Part shown: positions 6,318 through 17,100 of the stretch, piece after piece
Layout of the letters: each line of letters begins with the position of its first letter
Numbering within the stretch: the stretch's first letter is position 1
Assembly: GCA_001275005.1 (NCBI GenBank)
Contig: JWZX01001356.1
Location: forward strand, 1-23,560
Origin: Chrysochromulina tobinii
Taxonomy: Eukaryota; Haptophyta; Prymnesiales; Chrysochromulinaceae
Reading direction: 5' to 3'
DNA: 23,560 nucleotides
Program-made: the position numbers and the translations under genes
Notes under the pieces: generated by a model
Seen by the model: the letters and a program-made list of their open reading frames with translations, nothing else
Told to the model about the DNA's origin: nothing
The model's database searches: none

Positions 6318-9300
6318 TCACGTCTTCTGGCTCTTCCTCAAATCCTTCTCCTGCTCCGAAGGGGCGCTCATCACGACCTGCGGCACAACCTCAATGATCT
6401 TGACGGTGACCTTCTGCATGTTCGGCCCATAGACAGTCTCCTCCTTTTCGGAGCGCGGCTCGAGATACGTGCACGGCGGGTAGACGCATTCGAACTCATC
6501 TGGGTATACTGAGAAGGGTTGCACGACGGCCCCCATGTGAGCAGCGGAGTCGACGCGCACCTTGAGCAGCAGTGGCATCAAGGGGGCCTCCGGATTGAGC
6601 TTCATCCGCGCCGCCACGTCAGCAAGTACGCCCTTCTCTGAGATGGCGCGGTTCATCGACATGGACATCGGGCTCAGCTCAGTGCCACCGCGCTGCTTGA
6701 ACTCGGAGGCAACATCCAGGTTGCACATGCCACGCCAAAGTACCCTCTGGGGAGTGCTCTTAGCGCCGGCGGTCGTCTCATCGTCGGGTGCGCCAGCGAC
6801 TGCCGCGGCCGCCGCGGCTGCGGCCGCCGCCGCCTCGGCTGGCCGCGCATTAGCCTTGGCCATCTCGGCCGCGCGGAGCTTTTTGATGGCCTCGGTGAGC
6901 AGTGCGACGAGGGCGGGGTACGGGTGCGGCCGCTCCGGCGAGCAGCCATCGTGCAGCGGCCGGTTGATCGACCGAAAGACGGAAGATGAGTACAAGCGAA
7001 GTGCGAGCACGTGCGCGCGCTTGAGCCCGGCCGAGGCCGCGGCAGGCAACGCCACGAAGTCGTCGAGGCTGAGGCCCCTGTTCCCCTGGTCGATGTGCGA
7101 CGCGGGCTTGAGCTTCCCAGAGTCCTCAGGCAGCGATGGCAGGCGCGAGAAGTCACCGGAGCGGTGGGAGCGCACGTAGGTGAGCCAGTCCCTCTGCGTC
7201 CAGCCGTACTCGTCCGTATCGGGCTCCGCGGCGCTCGCACACGCCGTCTCGATCTCGTCGATGATGGCGCCTTCGCCGCCCAACATCTTGGCCCTGAGTT
7301 CGTCTTCCGTCTGCAGCCCGAGGAGCTTGTGCAGCGCGGACAAGCCCTCAATCGGGCGGCCAAAGCGAATCTTCTCAGCGAGGTACTTGTTTTCAACACT
7401 CGTATGGTCGTTGATGGACGAGGCGTCGAACATCAGCTCGTTGAGCGACTTAGGTGCCGCCGCCACGGTGGCCTCGCGGTCGACCTGCATGAGGACCATT
7501 TGCTCCTGGCAGAGCGGGCATACCATCGGACGCCCTTGCAGCTCTGTACACGCCCAGCGCGTCGGGAGCCCCTTGTGCTCCGTGTGCTTGGCGCAGCCGG
7601 GGCAGCCGAGCTCGGCCACAGCCGTAAGGCCGGGAAAGTCGTGGATAATGGCGTCCGCGATCGCCTTGATCTGCAGTAGGATGGCCCATAGCTCATGACG
7701 GTTGGACTTCTTCCCGCGCATCTCCATGCACAGCTCATACTCGCCTTTCTTGAGAGCCTTTTCGTGTGTCGAAGTCTTCTCGCCCGACACGGCGCCCGTG
7801 CGCAGCTCGAGGAGCAGCAGCGCGGAATCTTTGGTGCGCGTCTCGATGAGCGCGCCGCTCTTCCAGAATCGATGATACTTGCCGAAGCCGTAGCACGAGG
7901 CCGTGAGCCGCTCCGGAATCCCAGGGGGGGCGATGCTCCCGATGCGATAGGACATGGCGAGCGTCTCGCGCGCGTCGCCGTCGGCGTGGCCCATCGCCTC
8001 ATTCCACTTCCACATAGCATCGGTCGGTTGGTTGGGCGGCAGGCGCATCGGCATCACCCAGCGGCGCCCCTGCTGCGTGTGCTCTGCAAGGAAGAGGACG
8101 CCACTCACGCTCATCATCAGCAACACCTCGGCGTAATCGTCGCGCTCCAGCCCGAGAGAATCCCACATGAGGGGGAGCAACTCCTCACGAAGCTCGCCGC
8201 TCTTGACCAGGCAATCTATGGCCGGCAGCAGCGTCGCCGCGCGCTGCTGGTCGTCGCCGATCAAGAGCGCGCCTGTGTGGCCCTTCGTGAAGAATTGGCG
8301 GTTGAGCCGGTGGTCGACGAGCGGCTTGAGCAACCGCACGACGTAATTGGGCTGCAGGTAGATGATGCCGCAGCTCGCGAAGATCTCGCCCTGGTTGACG
8401 AGCAGCTGCAGCGCGTCATCTAGCACTGCGGCGTCGCCGGCCAGCCCCATCTTGGCCGCCACCTCGTTGACCCACAACTGCTTCGCAGAGCGCACCGTCA
8501 TGTACGCGCGGGATCCAATCTCGCGGTTCTCGGCGTCCCACTCGCCGCCGCCGCCGCCGCCGCCACCGCCGCCGCCGCCGACGCCGCCGCTGCCGCCGCC
8601 GACGCCGCCGTGGGCGCTCTCGCCCGCTGCCGGCGTCGCCTCCGTGCTGTCCTTTTTCGCTTGGCGCTGATCGATTCCAACGACCTTGGCCGCTTCGATG
8701 GGATCGCGCCCGTCGCGCAACGCGCGCAGGTACGTCATGGCGAGCACCCACGTGCGAGGGATAGTCTGGCCGACCGAGGGGAGCAATGGGGGCTTGGCGA
8801 GCAGGAGGGACTCGATTTGGAGGCGCAGAGAGCTCAGCGACTGGTCGCCACCCGCGATGGATGAGACGCACATGACCTTATCCTGCACACGCAGCGAGCG
8901 TTTCTTGACATCAAGGGCGCTCTGGTGGCGCTCGACTCCCTTTTTGATCCAGTCGATCTGCTTGAGCGCCGCGTGTGCAAAGGCCTCGTGCGAACGATCC
9001 TTGGCGTCGTCCGGCACGAGCTGGTCGCAGTGTGTGAGCACGAACTGCACGACCGCGTCGGGTGCGCCGGTCGTCAGGTAGTCCATCCAACGGCCGAGCA
9101 CATTTGAGTACTCCGAATCGAGCCATTCCACGGGATTCGCGGGCACGGTCATCAAGTAGAGCGACCCCGGTACAATGTACGGCTGCAAGCCCGCCGCGTA
9201 CTGCGGCTGCCCCGCGAGGTCCCACATCGAGACGAGCACATGCCCGTTCTCCTTGGTCGAGTCTCCCACGGCCATCGAATAAATGTCGAGCTGGATGGTT

Positions 9301-12300
9301 CGCTCGTCTTTCCCTGCCGGGCGGGGCGCACCCGCACGCAGCCCGCGCTGCAGCGACGTCTTGCCGCTCTCGCCGTGACCGAGCAGGACGAGGCGCGCCG
9401 TGTTGGCCGTGGTCTCGCCGCTCTTGACGAGCTCTTGGAAATAGCGCCGGATGGCGGCGATGCCCTGCTTTGCAAGCGAGAGCGGCGGCCGCTGTAGCGG
9501 ATTGTCCCTCACATCGATGCGCTCGAGGTTCTTGAGGTTGCACACGGAGAGCACGAGGGCGCCTAGCCGGTTCTCGGCGACGTCGAGGTGCTTGAGCGAG
9601 TTGAGCTGCCCGATGGAGACGGGCAGGTAGGTGAGCAGATTGGAGCGCAGGTCGAGGGTCTCGAGGTTCACCAGCAGCCCGAGAGACGCGTGGAGCTCGT
9701 AGATGCGGTTGTTGTGCACCGAGAGCTTCTTGAGAAAGCGTAATTGGCACAGGTCTTCGGGAAGGGTGGCGAGCTTATTGCCCGAGATCGAGAGCGTCTT
9801 GAGTGAGAGCATCTTGCCGACCGAGTTGATCTCCTCGATCTGGTTCTTGTCCATCGAGAGCTTCTCGAGGCCGGCTAGCGCGCCCATGGACTCGCACAAG
9901 AGGTTGAGCTGCTCCTTTTGCTGCGCCAGGTACCGCTTGAGCGAGTCCATGCTCATCGTCTTGAGCTCCTTGTCGCCGAGGACGCGCACGTTGCTCGATA
10001 TGTCCAGGGTCTTGATCGGCGTCGTCTTCAGCTGGTCGACGATCGCCGTCAGACCTTCCGGCCCCATGTCGTTCGTGTTCACGTTGAGATCGGAGAGGGA
10101 TGTGTTGTTTGTGACGAGTGCACCGACGATGACGGAAGAGACAAAGGTGAGGCTCTGTTTCGAAAGGTCAATCGAGCGGCCGGTCTTCGCATTGAGCCCC
10201 TTGAGAAGGTGCACAGGCAGCAGCCCGCCCTCGAGCACGATCATCTGCAGCGATGGGTTCAAGCGCACCGCTTCCGCGAGCGCAAAGACGCCCTTGTAGT
10301 TCTGCTTGACGGAGAGATCCGCGTTCGGGTCGATGGTGCACAGGGGGTTGTTGGACAGGTCGACGGTCGTGATGGTAGTGTTTTTGAGGAAGGCGGTGGC
10401 CAGCGCAGTCGCGGCCAATGTCTCGAGGCCCGTGTTGGACAGATCGACGGCCGTGATCGAGTTGTTGAACTTGAGCACGCCGGCGAGCATGCGGTACGCT
10501 CCCGGCGCGAGCTGCTGACCGCGCAGCTTCAGCTCCGTCGCGTCCGATTCGATCTCGAAGGCGTAGCATTTGAGGGACGAGAGCTGGCATTGGCAGTCGT
10601 CGCTCAGCAGCAGACCACCCATCATCCACAACCCGTCGTCCTCGATCGGGTTGTCGCGCACGTCGAGCGCCGTGAGCGAGTGGTTGAGCTTGATGGCGCG
10701 TGCAATCACGTTGGCCGAGATGGCGTTGTTCGAGATGTCGAGCGACGTGATCGCACACTGCTCAGTGCGCAGCACCTCGACAAAGAGGATCCCGATCGCC
10801 GAGTCAGTCAACTTATTGGACGAGAGCTTCAGCTCCTTGAGGAACAGGCACATGCCCTGCTGCAGCGACTCGAAGAAACGAGTGCCGCCGCGGTCGCCCA
10901 GGCTAATCTTGGACAGGTTGAGCGTGCTGAGCGTCGACGCCTTCGCGCGCTGCAGCTGCTCGAGCACGCCCCCGCCCTCCGACGAGGATCCGGGGTTGAG
11001 CCGAAGCGACTTGACCGTCTGGTTGACGGCGAGCAGCGCGCCCACGACGGCGCATGCCCACCGGTGCAACGCTGCCGGCACTCGGTTGTCCTTCTTGTCG
11101 GTCTCCTCGACGGTGAACCCCACATCCCACAGGTCGATCTGCTCGACGCTCCGATTGCCGTTGAGCTCCTGAACGGGCAGGACGGCCAACGCGACCTCAG
11201 AGCCACGCCCTGGGTGCTCGAGGTGGAGCGACTGGAGCGTCGAGTTGGTTTGGAGCGCTTCGGCGAGCGCCTCCACGTGCTCGGCCACCACGGAGCGGAG
11301 CGTGAGCTTCGTGAGGGACGAGTTTGAGCGGAGAAGTCCGCAGAGCAGTACAAAGGAGCGGAGCGACCGGACGTGCTCGCGATCTCGCAAGTCGTACACG
11401 TGGCTGGTCATGCCCGGGTGAAGCTCATAGATGTCACAGTAGCCCACCTTGCCCTCCTTGTTCGCGAGGAGAGCGCGGCCGAGCTCCTCGCGCTCGGCCT
11501 CGCCGAGGTCGCCGCCGGGCGCCATGGTGATCTCGGTCAGGGTCTTGTTGGCCTTGAGCACGCCGGCGAGCATGACCGCGTCGCACGCCTGCGCGGACTT
11601 CCACGCGAGCGTGCTCGTCTTCTCATAGAGGGCAAAGATGTCGCACTGCAGGAAACAGAGCTGATTGCCGCTCTCGAGCAGCGCGCGCCCTATCATCTCC
11701 TTGGCTCGAGAGTCCAGATGAAACGTGCGCTCCATACGCGACATGGGCTCCGCCTCGACGATGCCAATCGATTCCAAGCGGAGCCCTTTGACGCGTAGGA
11801 GCTCGGAGAGCGCCGGCTCGCGCCCCGGATTGTTGTACGACACGTCGATGCGTCGCATCGCATCACACGTACGGAGCGCCTGGCAGATGATTCGAATCCC
11901 ATCGGGGCCAAGCCCATTGTTGGATACATCCAGCGTCGTGAGCGTCTTGTTCATAGCCAGGCCGCGCCCGAGCGTGCGCAGCAAGTGCTTGAGCCCGCCG
12001 AGCACATTAGATCCCAAATCGAGCGAGGTGAGATTGGGTGCCGTCATCAGCATGCGCGCGATGCCCGCCGCGTCCGTCTCGCGCTTGCCCACGCCGTTGC
12101 CGGCCAGGTTGAGCGTGACGAGCTTCTCATTCTTCTCCATGATGAGCCAGAGCGCCTGCAGCCCCGTCTCTCTCAGCAGCGCATCTTGCTTCGAAAAGTC
12201 CCATGAGGGTCTCCGCTTGGCGAGCAGACTGCCCAGGAAGCCGCCGGCGATGCGGCACGTGTTGTTCATGAACGGGTTGTTCAGGAACTTGGCGGCGGTC

Positions 12301-14045
12301 GCGTCGGTCGCCCAGCCTTCCCAACCATCTTGGGCCTGAATCAGCAGGTGCTGCGCGAAAAGGCCCTCCTGGAAGGAGAGGTGCTTGAACTGGTACTGCG
12401 CGGCGGCCACCTCGGTCTGCACCTCGAGCGTCTTGGTGAGCGGCATCCCGTTGTCCTCCTTGTTCAGGTGGAGCCAGAGGGTGAGACCCTCTGGGTTGGG
12501 TAGGTCAAGCAGCAGCGCCTGCGCCACGTGTGCCGACGAGAACTCGCGCCGCCCATTGATCTGGTTCATCACGGCCACGTTGCGCAGCATTGAGAGGCCG
12601 AACGACTGAGCGCGCTCACCAAGGAGCATCTTGAGGTTCGCATTGACGAGCATCATCACGGTGTCGACGAGCTTCTTGGGCATGAGCAGCTCGATGCGGT
12701 TGAGCTCGGTGCGCTGCACCTCGGGCTTGACCGCCTCGCGCAGATAGTGCGAGCCATGCTTGAAGACCTCGTACACCTCATTGGCCGTCAGCTTGAAGAC
12801 CTGCTTCTCCTTCGACTCGCCTTTCGCTACGCTATTGTTCTCCTCCTTTTTGACCTTCGCGTCCATCCCATCATTGAAGCGCAGCTCCTCAAACTTCGTC
12901 TGTGCCTTGCGCGACGGCTTCTTTTCGCGCTCCTTGACTGGAGCGCTCGTCTCAACACCAACCTTGGTGTCCTTCGCGTCCTTGCCCTTGGCGTCCCCAG
13001 TATCCTTTGCCGCCATCGCGGCGCCACGGTCAAGGTTGAAGAGGCGCATCCACTCGTGCACGAGGTGATCGGTCGAGGTGAGGTCTCCGGACACCTGGCT
13101 GCGCAGCAGCCGCTTTGAGATGGCACTCTCGATGCCGAGCTCGTAGAGCTCGATGCGGTTCGAGGGCAGCTTCGTCAGGTCCTCGCCGCCCGAGGTGAAG
13201 ATGAGCACGAGCAGCGAGAGCAGCACGGGGATGCCGGTCGCGTCCACGAGGAAGACGAGCTTCTCCTCGAGCAGCTTATCGAGCTCAGCCTCGGGATAAT
13301 GGCCGGCGAGCCGCTGCCGGAAGAAGTGGTAGTGGCCGTACGCCTCGTTCTTCGGATCGAGTGCGATCTTCATCACGTCCTCGTAGTGCAACTCGGCCTC
13401 GCCGTACATGAAGAAGTCGCGGAATGAGATTTTGAGCACCGCCACCGCGAGCCGAAAGTGCGTCGGGTCCAGATCCTCGAACTTGTTGCGCAGTTGCACC
13501 ATCGTGATTTCGACGCACTCGCCCTCAACCTCTTCACCCTCTTTGTTCACGTAGAACTTCTTCTTCGCAGGCTTTGCGATAATGTTGCCGTCCGCGTCGA
13601 GCTTCGGAGGACCGCCGTCAAGCAGCCCGTGCTTGATGATCTCTGGCCATTTGGCGCTGTCGTTGTCGTCCACCGGTAGTGGGGCCGAGGTCTGCAAGAG
13701 CTGAACCAGCTGGATGATCTGCGTGCCCGTCTTGCACGGTATGCGCGCACGCACCACGTCTGTCACGCATGCCTCGACAAGCCCGCCGCCCTCCGAAACG
13801 CGTCCACCAAGAGGCTCGTCCATTGCCTTCTCGTGGCAACGCACCGGCTCCTTGAGCTCGCCAAATATGGTATCGTTCACGAGCGCACTCGCTTCTGCTG
13901 GGTCTCGCGCCACCTCCTTGAGCAGGAACTTGAGCACGAAGGCAAAGACGGGCAAGAACTCCTCAGCTAACATGTACAACTCGTCGGTCCGCGCGACGAT
14001 GCGCTGCCAGCATGCGGCCGCTGAGATCCCCTGCTTCGCCTTCTG

Positions 14046-14104
<59 letters not shown>

Positions 14105-17100
14105 TTGCCTCGTCCGAGGTCTTGTCTTGAGCCTTCCAGTGCAGCAAACCGAGGGGACTCGCTTGCACATCCGCCGTGCCCAGCTTTCGGATCAGCCTGG
14201 CCAGGTTGAGCGCCACGCGGTGGCGCAGCTCCATGCCATCGGAGCCGCACATATCCTCCAGGATCTTCGCCTCGAGTTCACTGGCAGGCGCCGAGGCGGG
14301 CGAAATAGAGAGCACTCGGTCGACTCGATCGAGCAGCGAGATGCCGCAGCGCTGCGGTGTGTGGCTCTTCATCTGCCTGTCAAGCTTCTCGAGGTACTTG
14401 GACGTTGGCGTCTCCCCTGTGCCGAGCTCACGCAGCACCGTGCTGTGCGTCGATGGCGAGCGCAGCTGAGCAGCTGGGTCAAAGTAGGTCACAATGTCCT
14501 TGGGGCGTGCGCCCTCCAAAGTAGGGTCGGCCGCGGACGCGCCTTGGCTAGCCCCAGGCTCGGTTGGTGCGGACGCCGGCTTCGACTGCACCGCGCCTGC
14601 CTTACTGTCGAGTATCTCCTTGTCCCGGAGCTCCATCGTACCTTTTCGTTCCCTGGCGGGCTCCCTGGCGCCACTCTCGCCCTTGCGCGGCGAGCGCCGC
14701 GTTGCCTCGGCCGAAGCGGCGATCGCCGCGTCCTTGTTCTCGTCGGCATCCTCGCCAACAGAGTCGACCTTGTGCAGGCTGTCGACGCAGAGTAGGCCCT
14801 CGAGCTCCGTGCGAACAGACTCCTTGATCTTATTGTACGCTTCGTCGAGCCACTTGCGCACCTCCCCGAGCGAGAGCAGGTGGTCGAAGAACTCGGAGCC
14901 TTGCATCTGGATGTTGATCACGCGTCGCTGCTGCTCGTTAGTGAGCTCGTTCAGGTTCATGATGACGAAGCGCGACCGGTACAAGCTGAGTGTGACGCCC
15001 TCGGGACGGCTCGTTACCAACACGCGGTTGCCGCTCGGTACGAGCTCCGAGTGCACGAACTTTTCGACCTGGTCGCGCAAGCCGGCGGCCTCGTCGACGC
15101 CGTCGAGGAGCACCACGAGCGCGCGCATCTGGTACGCCTGCATGAGCATCGCGCACCATGACTCCATCTTCTTGCCGCTGTACACGGACTCGATGTACCG
15201 AGGCAGCAGTTGGAAATCCCCTTCCTTGTCGCGCTGGCCCTCGCGCACTAGGTACACGATGCGCTGCACGAAGACTACGACCGGTACGAGCCGGATGCCA
15301 TCCTTGTGCCCAGTGCCACCGCCAGATCGAAGCCGGTCGGCGAGAGTGTACACCGCCTGCTTCGCCATCCACGTCTTGCCAGTGCCCGGCCCGGCGCGCA
15401 CGAGCACCGGCTGCGCTGAATGCGAACCCATTGATCGGTTTGGCGAGGGGATGAGCAGCAGCGTCACCAAGTCGCGCACGTCGTTGACGCGCCAATTTTC
15501 GGGCACCGCGCCGGCCGCATTGTCCTGCACGTCGGTCGCGGTGGACACGTGCAGCGTCTGGTCCTTGATGCGCAACAGATTACCCGTGATCGCGTCCTCC
15601 ACCATCGCCTCGCGCTCGACAATATCCTCAAGGTAGTTGAGGCGCGCCATCTCGAACGCAGACACGTCTTTGAAGCGCTGCACCGAGTGGTTGAACTCAT
15701 TAAGGGCCGTCGTGATGAGCACCGCCTCTCCCGCTAGAGACGAGACCATCGAACGCACTGTGCCGTCCTCCATCAGCCGATTCTCGAGCACGTTGACTAC
15801 TGTCCGGTTGGAGAGAGTACCCACTTTGTCCGTCGTCTGCGAGAAGCCCGAGCGCACTATGAGCGGCTTTTGTGAGCTCACCACGAGCTGCGTGTTCGCC
15901 GGCATGTTCACCGCGAGGTCACCACGAACCGCCGACGATGAGCCGTCGGAACTGGCTAGCTTGAAGTACTCCAAGACTTTCCCTGGATTGGCCTCGTCCG
16001 GCTTGCACACCGTCACCCAGCCCGTCGTCGTCGAGCCCTGCACCAGCAGCCGGTGGCGCGAACCCTCCTTGATGTCTGTGGGATTCTGCATCCCCTCAAA
16101 CTCCTTTCCCTGGCCGAGGGCCCACTCCTTCACCTCAGCGTCGCAAGCGGCTCCCTCATGCTGATAGAGAAGCCGCGTGCCCGGCGGGTGTCGCGGGTTG
16201 GTCGTGCGCACGACCGTCTGTGGCGTCGGGTCGATGATCGACTCGGAATTGATCCCATCGACCTTGACGACGACAGAGTCGTCCCTCAGCACTCGCTGCA
16301 CCGTCGCGCATCGACCTTCGGTGCCCGCCCGGCTTGCGCATCGACAACCGCGCGCCTTCCGCGCACCCGTACGCGAGCCAGGGGTTCACCTTGAGCAACG
16401 CCAGATGCAACTCGAGCGCGCCCGTTTGCGGATTCTCCACCCTCCAGTCGACGCGCAGCTCGAGCTCGCCGTCGCCCTGCAGCCCGTCGTGCTCGAGCCC
16501 GTGCTCAGCGCCCACCCGCCACTCATTGGCAAACTCGATCCGGTCGAGGAACTCGATGCCCTTCGAGGGTGCGATCTTCAGGCGGCCGATGACCGCAAGC
16601 GATTTGGTCGATCGCAGGTCGAACGCCTCGGCGTCGGGTAGCGTCGAGATGTCGCCCTGGTACAGCTCGTACCCCGAGCGGTAGCAGTTGAACATGAGGA
16701 TCATCGCCGCAGGCTCTGTGACGCATTCGTGCCGGCTCGGCTGACCTTCGGGTCGACCAGCTGGTCGTTTCGTCTCGTCGCGTGCTAGCCTGTTGAGAGA
16801 GCCCTGCCCACCCGCCTGCGCACGCATCCGCTTCATGAGCTCCTCGGCCCTCTTCTTGTCCTCATCAGACTCTTCGGCTGCGCCGGCCGCCTCCTTCTTC
16901 TTCTCCTTCTCCGCCGCCGCCGCCGCCGCCTTCTCCGCATCCTCCCGCTGACGCTTCTCAAACTCGCGGCGCGCCTTGGCCTCAGCGGCCAGCTTGCGCT
17001 CCTTCTCCTCCTCGAGCTTGGCCGCGGCCGCCTTTTCGGCCGCCGCGCGCTGCTCGTACTCCTTCTTGGCCTTCATCTTGGCCTCCGCCTCCTTTCGCTC

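Noticed and set aside
9918-11327. A 469-codon open frame on the plus strand opposite the LRR region
   Set aside because: Its residues mirror the minus-strand LRR codons (repeated V, E, R, D, Q with no family motif). It is a GC-driven shadow of the repeat-rich sense frame.
14494-15636. A 380-codon plus-strand open frame opposite the NACHT region
   Set aside because: Ser/Arg/Thr-rich with no domain; the opposite strand carries intact Walker A and B motifs in a far longer frame.
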